DNA from: Streptomyces sp. ASQP_92
GTDB lineage: Bacteria > Actinomycetota > Actinomycetes > Streptomycetales > Streptomycetaceae
Direction of reading: 5' to 3'
NCBI RefSeq assembly: GCF_025399895.1
Contig: NZ_JAODUA010000027.1
Location: forward strand, 1-64,000
DNA length: 64,000 nt
Part shown: piece by piece, positions 1 to 9,287 of the stretch
Numbering within the stretch: the stretch's first letter is position 1
Layout of the letters: every line of letters starts with the position of its first letter
Translations under genes and position numbers: made by a program
Notes under the pieces: generated by a model
Seen by the model: only the letters and a program-made list of their open reading frames with translations
Told to the model about the DNA's origin: nothing
Databases searched by the model: none

Positions 1-888
1 GCCGTGACACAGGGCAAAGTGCCGTGGAGCTCGGGCGACACCAACGCAAAGCCCCCTGCCATAGCCGAAACCAGCAAACGTCACGACGCGGCAACCAGCG
101 GTTAACGCCTCCTACCTGGGATACGAGGTAGGCCGGTGCCCACCCCCCCTGGGCGTGCGCTGGCCGACGGGCATCTCGTGATCGTCTGGCCCGGCGCTGG
201 CATCGACTGCTCAGCGCGCGCGGGGAGCAGCTCAACCGCCTCGATGTCGCGGTCCTGCGTGCGTGGAACAGAATTACCCCGTGCTCTCGGCTTTCGAGGA
301 GTCGGGTCCATCCCCGCGCACGGGGAGCTGAGGGACCTGGGGCTGGATGGAGCACTGGGCGGGGGGCCATCCCGGCGCGTGCACGGACAGACCCTCAAAG
401 CATGATGGGTCCCGCAACGGCCGCTTCCTGCTCCCTGCGTATGCGGGGATCGATCGGGGCCGCCGCGTCGTCCGGGACCACTACGGCGGGCTCGAGAACG
501 CGCGGCGGGACAGCGCGCGCGTCGCAGCGGTTTGCCGCTCTACCGCCTCCGCGACGGCCGGGTCCACCTGGGGCGGCTGGGCGGCGCCCTTTGAAGACGT
601 CGAACTGAGCGAGGACGCTGCCGGGACGGGGTCTGTCGAAGGCTGTTCACGAGTAGGCCTGGGCTGGGGGATTGGACGGCCGCACAGATCGTTATCCGGG
701 AGCGTGCTCATCGCTCCCCGTGATTGAGGCGGGCGGGTGCGGCCAGGACGGTGTGGATGATGGTCTGGTCATATCCCTTGTGAAGGCATAGGCAACCCCA
801 ACACCCTTGCCCCGTAGTCCAGTTGACAGGATGATCGGCATCCGTCAGGGCCAAGTCGCCCATCCGGAAACGTGAATGGGGAAGTGCT
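1..888. other. left-edge region without a supportable gene
   Basis: I find no convincing coding sequence here. The open frames on both strands are short, arginine- and proline-rich, and look like composition shadows. The first half contains weak palindromic units about 60 bases apart (listed separately). At about 708-830 the minus strand reads a short stretch that could be the decayed C-terminus of some gene, but I cannot assign it. Confidence 0.5.
186..455. repeat. possible degenerate CRISPR-like repeat units
   Basis: Imperfect GC-rich palindromic units recur near 248-275, 305-332, 365-392 and 428-455, with centre-to-centre spacing of 59-61 bases; a weaker unit may lie near 190-212. The best units contain CCCCGCGCACGGGGA (about 312-326) and CCCTGCGTATGCGGGGAT (433-450). 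These resemble the CCCCGC...GCGGGGAT core of streptomycete type I-E CRISPR repeats, and the spacing fits a 29-base repeat plus a spacer of about 31-32 bases. The units are only loosely alike, and there are no cas genes in the window. This could be a decayed array remnant or chance in GC-rich DNA. Confidence 0.2.
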
Positions 889-1809
889 GTGGGCCGATAC
901 ACCGGATCTGTGGTCGCGGGTCTCCTCGGTGCGCTGGTCGTCTTCGGGGGGTTCGCAGTCCCCTGGGACGGTGACATCGACCGCTGCGAGGGAAAGGTGA
1001 TGCAAGAGGGCGACACCTGCCGCAACCTGCAGACCGGCGAGTCATACGACTACGACGACATCGAAGGCCGCGTCGACGACCACCGCCAGAAGATGCAACT
1101 GGGCGCCCTGGGCATCGGCTCCGTGCTGCTTATCGGGGCGGCCGTCGCCGCGGCCTCCGCCTCTCGAGAGGTGACCCGGGTCCGGACGGGCGCCGCCCGG
1201 ACCTGCCCCGAGCCGGACGACGTCGGCCCCCAGGAACTCCATGTCCCGCTGCAGTCCCGTACCAGCGTGACCCTGCACGCCCACGCGCTGAAATACGTCG
1301 ACAAGAACAAGGCCGTGCACTGGGTGCAATGGGACCAGATCACCCAACTCAGCTCCAGGGTATTCACCGACGGTAAGTGGAACGGCTTCGTCATCCTGGA
1401 GCTGCGCATCACCGGCCGCCGCGATCCCCTGACCATCTCAGGCCGTCCCGCCGACCCCGCCTTCCTGGACGCCATCACCACGGCTGCCGTCCGCGCCAAG
1501 GTCCAGGACGTACTCGACACACTCGACCGCACCGGCGAATACGCCCTTGAGCACAGCCGCAACCTGCGCCTCACCGACCGCGGCTTCCTCCGTACGAAGG
1601 ACGGCACCACCACCGAGCTCCCCTGGTCAGCTCTCACCGCCTTCGAAAAGGCTCCCGTCGACACGATCCACCTCAAACGCGGCAACGAGAACTGGGACCT
1701 CATCGGCGGCACCACCGCCGTCCGAGGCCACGGCGGCACCCTCAGCATCGCCAACACCGCCGCCCTCCAAGTCGCCCAACGCCTATGGAACAACTCCCGC
1801 ACTCCCTGA
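889..1809 (+). CDS. two-TM membrane protein with a PH-like cytoplasmic region
   Basis: This is a 306-residue protein from a GTG start. Two hydrophobic segments (about residues 5-25 and 72-92) flank a short acidic extracytoplasmic loop carrying two Cys (CEGKV and DTCRN). After residue 115 there is a long soluble region of beta-rich character, with two similar halves around WVQWDQIT and ELPWSAL. That layout resembles streptomycete PH-domain-like membrane proteins (DUF6585 type), an assignment made from memory. No catalytic motif is visible. It stands alone, with no tight operon partner. The function is unknown. Confidence 0.7.
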   Translation: MGRYTGSVVAGLLGALVVFGGFAVPWDGDIDRCEGKVMQEGDTCRNLQTGESYDYDDIEGRVDDHRQKMQLGALGIGSVLLIGAAVAAASASREVTRVRTGAARTCPEPDDVGPQELHVPLQSRTSVTLHAHALKYVDKNKAVHWVQWDQITQLSSRVFTDGKWNGFVILELRITGRRDPLTISGRPADPAFLDAITTAAVRAKVQDVLDTLDRTGEYALEHSRNLRLTDRGFLRTKDGTTTELPWSALTAFEKAPVDTIHLKRGNENWDLIGGTTAVRGHGGTLSIANTAALQVAQRLWNNSRTP

Positions 1810-1835
1810 TCCCCCGGCCTTACGTGCCTCCCTGC

Positions 1836-2256
1836 GGCGGCCGCGTCATCGATCTGCTCTTCACCGACCTGTACGACTACGGAACCGACGGCGGCTGCGC
1901 CCGGCGATGGTGGACGAACTCCACACCGACGACCACCGCCGCTACGTCGTCTCCCTCCAGCGCGGCTGGAGGTTCGCGGACGGAACCCCGGTCACCGCAC
2001 ACTGCGCAGAGGGCGGGGACCGCTGTCCCGAACGGCAGGCCTCGGCAGGTGGCGCCCGCCCGATCGCCACACACTCACCGTCGAGGACCAGGCGGTGGAG
2101 CTAGGCCGCGCTCTGGCCTGCGACCACTCCGAACACCACCAGCGGGCAATAGGTCCGGAAGGGCCGAACGACGGGGAAGACAACTGCTGCAAGGTACAAC
2201 CCGAGGTGGCCACGAACACGATCGCGGCCAACACCTCCCGGTCGCCAACTACCTGA
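1836..2256 (+). pseudogene. remnant of an ABC transporter oligopeptide-binding protein (SBP family 5)
   Basis: Conceptual translation in one frame gives VIDLLFTDLYDYGTDGG (about 1845-1895). A frame change then gives PAMVDELHTDDHRRYVVSL and GWRFADGTPVTA (about 1904-2005). This matches the order typical of OppA/DppA-type solute-binding proteins (LYD-YG-DG, PAMV, RFADGTPVTA). A second frame change near 2040 leads into an open stretch ending at TGA 2254-2256 that is less clearly homologous. There is no signal peptide, start codon or C-terminal domain, so this is a multiply frameshifted internal fragment of what would be a secreted lipoprotein. Confidence 0.55.
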
Positions 2257-2538
2257 GCGGACTGCAAGCCCTCAGGTGACAGCCGCTCTTGGTGGGGGAG
2301 TGGTGCGTAAGTTTGCTGGTGCTGCGTAGACGGGTTCCTGACGGCGTGCTGGTGCGGCTTTCTCCGCTTACGACGGGCGCATGGCCGGAGCCGGCCCCCA
2401 GTGCAGCCCCGCCGGGGGTCTCCTCCCGCGGGAGGAGAGCGGTCCGGGACGCAGGTCCCGGATGGGGGGTGGGCGGGACCGGGGTCCTCGTCCCCTTGGG
2501 CGATGTGGCCTGCCGGGCTGGGTTTCTAGCCTCGGGGC

Positions 2539-4152
2539 ATGCGATCACACGAAGTGGATGATGCTCACCAAGCCCCCGTGACCACTGCTGTCAGTCCCGG
2601 CGCACGCCGTGTCCTGGCCGTGGGTCTCGCTCTCGCCGCCTGTTTTACGTCTTCGCCTGTCCTGGCCGCGGCCGCCGGCCCCGGAGCCCCGGACAGGGTT
2701 GGGGCGGGGCTGGACCGGTATTACCGTCAGCACCTCGACTGGGGCAGTTGCATCAAGGGCCCCGACGACACCACGGGCCGCGATCTGGACCGGGCGGGCG
2801 TGCAGTGCGCGGACGTGACGGTGCCCCTGGACTACGCAGATGCCCGGGGACGCACGATCACCGTGGCGGTCTCCCGGCTCAAGGCCACGGACACACGCCA
2901 CCGCATCGGTGCAATCCTCCTCAACAACGGCGGTCCGGGCGGTCCCGCGCTCCAGTCCCCGCCGCAGGCGCGTGCGTCGATGAAGGAGGTCGGCGCGCGC
3001 TACGACATCGTCGGCTTCGACCCGCGCTTCATCGGGCGCAGCACCGCGCTGGACTGCGGTCTGCCCGTCGGTATGACGTGGCTGTCCGCCGGCAGCAGCC
3101 GGGCGGGCTTCGACCGCCAGGTCGCGCTGCAGAAAAGCCTGGCCGACAAGTGCCGGGCCACCGACGCCGCGGTGCTCCCGCACATCACCACCCGCAACAC
3201 CGCCCGCGACATGGACGTCATCCGCGGCACGCTCGGCGAGCGGAAGATCTCCTTCCTGGGTTACTCGTACGGCACCTACCTGGGCACCGTCTACACGCAG
3301 ATGTTCCCCGGCCGCCAGGACCGGATGGTGCTGGACGGCGCGATCAACCCGAGCGACTACCGCCCTCGGCTGCTGAAGGGCACCGAGCCCGAGAACGAGA
3401 AGGCACTGTCCGACTGGGCCAAGTGGGCCGCGGAACACCACGGCACCTATGGCCTCGGCCGCAGCCGCGCCGAGGTGCTCACCACCGTCGACCGCATCGT
3501 CGCGGCGGCCGCGCGCGGTCCGCTGACCATCGGTGTCGGCGCCGATGCCTTCCGGATCGACGACAGCCAGGTGCCGCTCCTGCTCTTCTCAGGCATCGCG
3601 GACGACACTGCCCCGGCGCGGGCGTCGTTCGGCGAGCTGCTGTCCGTACTGGCCAAAGCCGCGGAGGGCCGGCCGACGACGGTGCCGCCGGCCCTCGTCC
3701 CGGAGCTGCGGTACGTGCTGCGCGGTGAGGGCGAGCCCACCGGCGCGCAGTCCGCCGTCATCTGCGGGGACGTGGCCGCCGCGCGCGACCCCGAGCTCTA
3801 CTGGCGGGACATCGAGCGCAACCGCACCGCGCACCCCCTGTTCGGCGCTCTGACCAACAACATCAACCCGTGCGCCTTCTGGGACTCCCCGCGCGAAGAG
3901 CCCACCCGGGTGCGGCGCGACGCCCCTGCACTGATCGTCGCCGCGACCGGCGACCCGCGAACGACCTACAAGGGAAGCGTCGAACTGCACAAGCAACTGC
4001 CCAGCTCCAGGCTGGTCACCCTCGCGGGCGCCAACCGGCACGCCCTCTTCGGGCGCTACGGCAACGCGTGCGTGGACGACGAGGTCAACCGGTACCTGGC
4101 CACCGGCAAGCTGCCGGCGAGGGACCGGACCTGCGTCAAGCAGGCGGGGTAG
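2539..4152 (+). CDS. secreted alpha/beta-hydrolase, tripeptidyl aminopeptidase (Tap/SlpD-like)
   Basis: This is a 537-residue alpha/beta-hydrolase of the streptomycete secreted tripeptidyl aminopeptidase family. The N-terminus carries a signal peptide (basic GARR, hydrophobic VLAVGLALAACFTSSPVL, then AAAAG), so it is exported. NNGGPGG provides the oxyanion region and GYSYG the nucleophilic Ser. The Asp is probably in ATGDPRT and the His in ANRHALFG, within a C-terminal Tap-like domain. In this family the enzyme removes tripeptides from the N-termini of extracellular proteins. The annotated ATG adds an atypical acidic stretch before the signal; GTG 2578 is an equally plausible start. It is a single gene with no clear partner. 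Confidence 0.85.
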   Translation: MRSHEVDDAHQAPVTTAVSPGARRVLAVGLALAACFTSSPVLAAAAGPGAPDRVGAGLDRYYRQHLDWGSCIKGPDDTTGRDLDRAGVQCADVTVPLDYADARGRTITVAVSRLKATDTRHRIGAILLNNGGPGGPALQSPPQARASMKEVGARYDIVGFDPRFIGRSTALDCGLPVGMTWLSAGSSRAGFDRQVALQKSLADKCRATDAAVLPHITTRNTARDMDVIRGTLGERKISFLGYSYGTYLGTVYTQMFPGRQDRMVLDGAINPSDYRPRLLKGTEPENEKALSDWAKWAAEHHGTYGLGRSRAEVLTTVDRIVAAAARGPLTIGVGADAFRIDDSQVPLLLFSGIADDTAPARASFGELLSVLAKAAEGRPTTVPPALVPELRYVLRGEGEPTGAQSAVICGDVAAARDPELYWRDIERNRTAHPLFGALTNNINPCAFWDSPREEPTRVRRDAPALIVAATGDPRTTYKGSVELHKQLPSSRLVTLAGANRHALFGRYGNACVDDEVNRYLATGKLPARDRTCVKQAG

Positions 4153-4398
4153 CGGCCCGCAGGCCGTAACCCCAGGTTCTGGACACCGGAGAGACCTGGA
4201 TCTTGATGGTCCAGGAGAGCGGAGTCCCTGGGGGACGAGGCACTGTCCCGCCGCGTTCACGGCGGCCGCGGCCGCGCTGCACTCCGCTCATGCATCGCGC
4301 CCAGTTCACGCACCCACAGTCTGCACCGGCAAGGCTCCCTCCCATAGCCACACCGGTGACCGGCCCCTCCACCAGTCACGGCAAGCACCGTTGCCGTA

Positions 4399-5064
4399 CT
4401 AGCCGCGGGGGCCGGTGTACAGGACGGCGAACAACCCCCGCGCGCTCGTACCGTCCGGCATGTGCCAGGCACCGGCGACGTGGCCGGTCGCGTGCGGCGG
4501 CAGGAGGGACGTGTCGTCCGGGGCGGGGCGCAGGACCCGGTTCAGGCGGAGGGTGGTGCCGTGCGGTGAGGTCAGTTCGGTGCCCTCTCGGTCGTCGGTC
4601 GCCGTGGTAGTGAAGTCCGCGGGGACAAAGCCGTCACCGGTGTAGGAGCGGGTGATCTCCCGGTCGGGGACGTCGCTGGTGTTCTGGTCCTGGGCCTGGA
4701 TCCGGCCCTCGATCAGGGCATGCAACTGGGCGGTCAGCACCGGGTCGTGGCAGCCGTCGTAGGCCCAGCGCCGCCCCAGTACCCCGTGCTCCATGGTGCC
4801 GACGAGGGCGTGCTCCGCCCCGTCGAGCGGGGCACCCCGGTAGGTGAGCGGCACCAGGTAGGCGACCGGTTGAGCGCCGCAGGTGTCGGTGACCACCACG
4901 AACTCGATCCCGACCTCACCCTGCGGGTCATCCAGCCGGAAGCCGCCTGCCTTGGCCAGTTCCGGTGCGCCCGCACCGCCGGCGTACCAGGGCCGAGAGG
5001 GAAGCCAGGAGGTGAGCAGTTCCAGCTTGGTCGGCTTGAGGACGGTGTGGTGGATGACGGCCAT
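4399..5064 (-). CDS. maltokinase N-terminal cap-like domain protein
   Basis: This 221-residue soluble protein starts with MAVIHHTVLKPTKLELL and contains RRWAYDGCHDPVL in the middle. That pattern belongs to actinobacterial proteins carrying only the cap domain found at the N-terminus of maltokinases (Mak/Pep2). There is no kinase lobe, so no phosphotransfer activity is expected. The frame is open to an ATG at 5112. I prefer ATG 5064, because GGAAGAGAAG lies just upstream and the conserved family start begins there. It is monocistronic. The function is unknown; a link to trehalose/glycogen metabolism is only suggested by the domain. Confidence 0.75.
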   Translation of the reverse strand: MAVIHHTVLKPTKLELLTSWLPSRPWYAGGAGAPELAKAGGFRLDDPQGEVGIEFVVVTDTCGAQPVAYLVPLTYRGAPLDGAEHALVGTMEHGVLGRRWAYDGCHDPVLTAQLHALIEGRIQAQDQNTSDVPDREITRSYTGDGFVPADFTTTATDDREGTELTSPHGTTLRLNRVLRPAPDDTSLLPPHATGHVAGAWHMPDGTSARGLFAVLYTGPRG

Positions 5065-5112
5065 GCCGGGCTTCTCTTCCGTTGGGCGGATGCGATCGGA
5101 TGCGATCTTCAC

Positions 5113-5749
5113 ACCTTCCCATCCGCACGGCGCCGGTCAAGCGGGTTTCATCCGGTGGGGTCCGCTGATGAGATGCACGAGGTGTGCCCGCCCTGAACGC
5201 CGTTGCGGAAGATCCTTATCGGGCAGGCCGGAGTGGCGTTTTACCTGCTGTTTCACCCTGCCCAGGCGAGGTTGCCACGGTGGCGACGGCTTGGACGGCG
5301 AGGTGGACGCCGTCGCGTGCTCGCCGTGCACCGGGCGTCCGCCCCGCCACTCCGGGTGGACCCGCCACACTGATCTCCCGGTTCCGACAAGGCAGCCATT
5401 CGACCACGGACCCAAGTATCTGCCCGGTGTCCTCCAGCTCCGGAACACCCCCGGGCACGCGGGAGTCTGCCGGGGCTCATGGATTGAGCCTGTCATGGGG
5501 GAGTGACAGACCCACGCACAGCGCTGAGGCGGACTCAACCGTCGTTGCGGGGGCCGGGGATCGCCCAATAGTCGAACCCGGACACCTGGTTCTCCGGAAC
5601 GCGGCGTGTCCGAGGGTCCCGATGCGGCCCCCGCATCCGTCCAACCTCAATGGCAGGACGTTCTGACGTCGCCGTCCGACACAAGATCGTTCTTACGGGA
5701 TTCCCTGTATGCCAACTGCTCGCACCCCGCAACGTCCCACCTGGGCGCG
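5113..5749. other. intergenic region, nothing supportable
   Basis: Open frames on both strands are short or low in coding character. A minus-strand frame of about 143 codons (5137-5568) lacks a ribosome site and recognisable motifs, so I leave it unannotated. I see no strong hairpin or repeat. Confidence 0.4.
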
Positions 5750-5887
5750 CTACTTCCTTCGTCTGCGGATCAAGCCAGTCACAACGAAGACTGTCGCGAC
5801 CAGAAAGACGACCACGAACGCCACCTGCCCCCACACCGGAAGCGCCGTGGGATGGCTGTTCACCGCGGCCAGCTGCGAATTCATCAT
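5750..5887 (-). CDS. small single-pass membrane protein
   Basis: From ATG 5887 (a second ATG follows at 5884) a 45-residue protein can be read. It has a short polar N-terminus (SHPTALP), one clean transmembrane helix (VWGQVAFVVVFLVATVFVVTG) and a basic tail ending RRRRK. By the positive-inside rule the tail is cytoplasmic. GGGAA lies about 10 bases upstream. The tidy helix-plus-basic-tail design argues for a real small protein, although no family is recognised and the surrounding DNA is non-coding. The function is unknown. Confidence 0.45.
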   Translation of the reverse strand: MMNSQLAAVNSHPTALPVWGQVAFVVVFLVATVFVVTGLIRRRRK

Positions 5888-6719
5888 GTGCGTACTGTTC
5901 CCGCAAACCCACGCCCCAGACGGGCCGGAAACCGACGCACCGCTACCGGATCCCACCCCCGCCCGGAGCTCTAGTTGTGCTCCAACGTTGGGTCGCGGAC
6001 CTGCGACGCAACCCCCGCGATCCTCGATGGCCCCTCGCTCCTCGGCCTCGGATGATCACAAACCGGACGCAACGCGACTACGCCGAGGCCCTGGCATGCA
6101 GCGGCGTAAATGATCGTGGAGCAGGGGGAGTCGACGGGGATCCGCGACGAGGTAACGGCTCTGCTCGCTGTCCGCGTACTTGCCGAGTCGGCAGCGGCTA
6201 CAGAACGCGCAAGTGATGGGTCCCATTCATAGGGAGGCGCTCCTCTGGCCCGTGGCGTAGCGGGTGCTCAGGTTTCGGTGAAAAGAGGCAAGGTTCAGTG
6301 CGACAGGGTCAGGAGACCCGAGCAGTCAACTGTGCTGCGATCCCACTTCGTTGGCAATCGGTGCAGGCTCGATGTCAGTGGAGTGCGCGTGCGGTTTGCG
6401 GGCCCGTCATGACTCCGGATCGTGGCACAAACCATTCCCGGAAAATGCCTGGGTTCACTTGTGAGTGAGAGTGAGTTGGGACGGTGAGTCCGCGATCCGG
6501 ACTCTCCCCGTTCCTGTCGGCAGGTCGGACCCAGGTGTCATCAAACCGGCTCGTCAGCCGTCATCGGATCTGATTGGATCTGTGCCTTCGTGAAGCCCCG
6601 GAATGTAGGGGTTCACCGGACACATGAGGCCTCTGTCATCATTCGTCACGTTTGCCTACCGGTGAGGGGCTATAAGAACCGTGGCGTGCGGTAACTGGCA
6701 CCGGTGGGAGTGGTGTCGG
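5888..6719. other. intergenic region, nothing supportable
   Basis: I find no credible gene, RNA gene or repeat. The base composition is slightly lower in GC between about 6290 and 6660, which fits regulatory or decayed sequence downstream of the minus-strand regulator gene ending at 6720. Confidence 0.4.
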
Positions 6720-7604
6720 TCAGGTGCGGGAGCGGGGTGTGGCTGAGGTGGGCTGGTCGGTGGCGGCCCAGGAGGCGAGCAGGCGCAGTGCCTCGTCGGA
6801 GGGTGAGGCGGGTTCGGCGGTGTAGATGGTGAGGGTGAGGCCGGGTTCGGCGGCCATCTCGAGTCCCTCGTAGGCGAGGGTCATCTCGCCGACGGCGTGG
6901 TGGTGGAAGCGTTTGGTGCCGGTGCCGTGGTGGCGGACGTTGTGGGCGCCCCAGCGGGTGCGGAAGTCGTCGCTGCGGGTGGAGAGTTCGCCGACGAGGT
7001 CGTGCAGGCCCTTGTCGTGGGGGTTGCGTCCGGCTTCGGTGCGCAGGATCGACACGGCGACGTCGGCGGCCTGGTCCCAGTCGGGGTAGAAGCGCCGTGA
7101 GGAGGGGTCGAGGAAGTTGAAGCGGGCCAGGTTGGCCTGGTTGTGGGGCGTGGCGTAGACGTCGTCGTAGAAGGCGCGGGCGAGCTGGTTGGTGGCGAGG
7201 ATGTCCATGCGGCCGTTGCGGACGAAGGCCGGGCCGGCGGTGACGGCGTCCAGGACCCATTGCAGGCTGCGGTGCGCTTTCCACTGAGGGGTACGCCGCC
7301 GGGGGCGGGTGAGGGCCTCGGAGCCGTCGGCGGTCTGTGCCAGGTTCATGAGGTGAGCGCGTTCGGCGTCGTCGAGCTGGAGAGCGCGTGCGACGGCTTC
7401 GAGGACGGCCGGGGAGACTCCGGCGAGGTGGCCGCGTTCCAGCTTGGCGTAGTACTCCACGCTCACATCGGCGAGCGCGGCGACCTCGCTGCGGCGCAGG
7501 CCGGGCACGCGCCGACGGCTGCCTGCGGGTAGTCCTGCCTGCTCGGGGTTGATCTTCGCGCGCCGCGAGGTGAGGAACTCGCGGACTTCTGCCTGGTTGT
7601 CCAC
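6720..7604 (-). CDS. XRE-family regulator with MmyB-like ligand-binding domain
   Basis: This is a 294-residue DNA-binding regulator. Residues about 10-70 form the helix-turn-helix: RRVPGLRRSEVAALADVS, then VEYYAKLERG. This is the signature of MmyB-like streptomycete regulators. Residues about 100-280 form the MmyB-type ligand-binding (PAS-like) domain, with ILATNQLARAFYDDV, FLDPSSRRFYPDW and HHHAVGEMTLAYEGLE. Family members often control a divergent oxidoreductase gene, possibly sensing fatty acid-like ligands. Here the gene is divergent from the alcohol dehydrogenase at 7819 across 214 bases, so it likely regulates that cassette and itself. The start codon is GTG. Confidence 0.88.
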   Translation of the reverse strand: MDNQAEVREFLTSRRAKINPEQAGLPAGSRRRVPGLRRSEVAALADVSVEYYAKLERGHLAGVSPAVLEAVARALQLDDAERAHLMNLAQTADGSEALTRPRRRTPQWKAHRSLQWVLDAVTAGPAFVRNGRMDILATNQLARAFYDDVYATPHNQANLARFNFLDPSSRRFYPDWDQAADVAVSILRTEAGRNPHDKGLHDLVGELSTRSDDFRTRWGAHNVRHHGTGTKRFHHHAVGEMTLAYEGLEMAAEPGLTLTIYTAEPASPSDEALRLLASWAATDQPTSATPRSRT

Positions 7605-7818
7605 GCCTTCGACGGTACGTCCTGCCCGCGTTCATAGGGATGTACTGGCAGTACACCCCTTGATGGTGTCTCGCTACGGGCGCGAGGACGGGGTTACCTG
7701 GATGACGTGGTGCTTTCCGCCCGTCCCATAACGACGGGCGTGCACCCCGCTCTGTACACGGCGACGGTCCCGGCCATCTGGCGGTCGTACGCCTCGGCAC
7801 GCAAAGGAAGTCCTGCTC

Positions 7819-8835
7819 ATGCGCGGCGCAGTGATCCATGCTCCCGGCGATGTCCGGTTCGAGGCCATGGACGACCCCAAGATCATTCATCCCACCGACG
7901 CGGTCATCCGGACGGCCGTGACCTGTGTGTGCGGCTCGGACCTGTGGCCCTACCGTGGCGCGGAGCCGATCGGCGACCCCCACCCGATGGGCCACGAGTA
8001 CGTCGGCTTCGTGGAGGAGGTCGGCTCCGAGGTCACCTCGGTGAAGCCGGGCCAGTTCGTCGTCGGCTCCTTCGCGACCTCGGACAACACCTGCGTGAAC
8101 TGCCGCAACGGCTTCCAGTCGAACTGCGTGCACCGCGAGTTCATGTCGACCTGCCAGGCCGAGTACGTGCGCATCCCCAACGCCCAGGGCACTCTGGTCG
8201 CCACCGGCGAGGTGCCGGATGAGGGGTTCTGGCCAGGCCTGCTGGCCGTGTCCGACGTGATGGGTACCGGCTGGTGGGCCGCCGACGCCGCCGAGGTCAG
8301 GCCCGGCTCGACCGCCGTGGTCGTCGGCGACGGCGCGGTCGGCCTGTGCGGAGTGATCGCCGCGAAGGAGCGGGGAGCGCAGCGGATCATCGCCATGTCC
8401 CGGCACGAGAGCCGCCAGAAGCTCGCCCGGGAATTCGGCGCCACCGACATCGTCACCGAGCGCGGCGAGGAGGGCGTCGAACGGATCAAGGAACTGACCG
8501 GCGGGATCGGCGCGGACAGCGTGCTGGAGTGCGTCGGCACCGCCGAGGCCATGCGGCAGGCCCTGCACGCGGCCCGGCCCGGCGGCAACGTCGGCTTCGT
8601 CGGCGTCCCCCACGAGGTTGCGATCGACGGGCAGGAGCTGTTCTTCTCCCACGTCGGCCTGCGGGGCGGCCCCGCCCCCGTGCGCCGCTACCTCCCCGAC
8701 CTCATCGACCTGGTTCTCACTCGCCGGATCGACCCGGGCAAGGTCTTCGACCAGATCCTGCCCCTGGACCAGGTCGCCGAGGGCTACAGGGCGATGGACG
8801 AGCGCCGCACCATCAAGACCCTCCTCAAGCCCTGA
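7819..8835 (+). CDS. zinc-dependent alcohol dehydrogenase (MDR superfamily)
   Basis: This 338-residue medium-chain dehydrogenase would oxidise or reduce an alcohol/carbonyl with NAD(P). Zinc-ligand motifs are CVCGSDLWPY and GHEYVG. A structural-zinc-like loop CVNC...NC follows, with fewer Cys than the classical four-Cys lobe. The Rossmann segment is VVVGDGAVGLCGVIAA, followed by an acidic/basic switch region with SRHESR. An AAGGAAG-type ribosome site precedes ATG 7819. It is the first gene of a plus-strand cassette running through the cupin and SDR genes, and is divergent from the MmyB-like regulator. Confidence 0.9.
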   Translation: MRGAVIHAPGDVRFEAMDDPKIIHPTDAVIRTAVTCVCGSDLWPYRGAEPIGDPHPMGHEYVGFVEEVGSEVTSVKPGQFVVGSFATSDNTCVNCRNGFQSNCVHREFMSTCQAEYVRIPNAQGTLVATGEVPDEGFWPGLLAVSDVMGTGWWAADAAEVRPGSTAVVVGDGAVGLCGVIAAKERGAQRIIAMSRHESRQKLAREFGATDIVTERGEEGVERIKELTGGIGADSVLECVGTAEAMRQALHAARPGGNVGFVGVPHEVAIDGQELFFSHVGLRGGPAPVRRYLPDLIDLVLTRRIDPGKVFDQILPLDQVAEGYRAMDERRTIKTLLKP

Positions 8836-8861
8836 CCCTCCCACCGCCCGAAGGAGCAACC

Positions 8862-9272
8862 GTGCAGATCACCCGCAGCTCGATCGACACCGCCAAGGGG
8901 CCGGCCGACTGGTTCACCGGCGACGTCTACATCGATGCCGTCGCCGCCGCTCCGGCCCCGTCCCGCGTCACCGCGAACCTGGTCCACTTCATGCCCGGCG
9001 CCCGTACCCGCTGGCACCGCCATCCACTGGGGCAGACCGTCTTCGTCACCGAAGGGGTCGGCCTGTGCCAGCGCCGGGGCGGACCGGTGGAGGTCATCCG
9101 GCCCGGTGACCGCGTGCTGTTTGAGGCCGAGGAGGAGCACTGGCACGGTGCCGCACCGAACCGGCTGATGGTCCACCTGGCCATCAACGAGGGCGACGAC
9201 GACCACGACGTCGTGCACTGGCTGGACCCCGTCACCGACGAGGAGTACCACGCCGCCCCGGCCACCGCCTGA
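8862..9272 (+). CDS. cupin-domain protein
   Basis: This small single-domain cupin (136 residues) starts at GTG 8862 behind a strong AAGGAG (8851-8856), 26 bases after the dehydrogenase stop. Cupin motif 1 is visible as RTRWHRHPLGQTVFVTEGVG (His ligands, then Gly). Motif 2 is PGDRVLFEAEEEHWHGAAP. Proteins of this type bind a divalent metal and include (R)-mandelonitrile lyase-like and isomerase-like enzymes; the substrate cannot be told. The tight spacing puts it in the same operon as the dehydrogenase and the following SDR. Confidence 0.85.
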   Translation: MQITRSSIDTAKGPADWFTGDVYIDAVAAAPAPSRVTANLVHFMPGARTRWHRHPLGQTVFVTEGVGLCQRRGGPVEVIRPGDRVLFEAEEEHWHGAAPNRLMVHLAINEGDDDHDVVHWLDPVTDEEYHAAPATA

Positions 9273-9287
9273 ACGAGGAGGAACATC

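Noticed and set aside
5137..5568. Minus-strand frame of 143 codons that might encode a small protein
   Set aside because: It has no ribosome site, family motif or plausible fold, and its composition is typical of shadows.
6670..8859. Minus-strand open frame of 729 codons across the regulator and alcohol dehydrogenase
   Set aside because: It is the antisense/shifted shadow of two genes with complete motifs. Its translation is low-complexity Arg/Pro/Gly with no domain.
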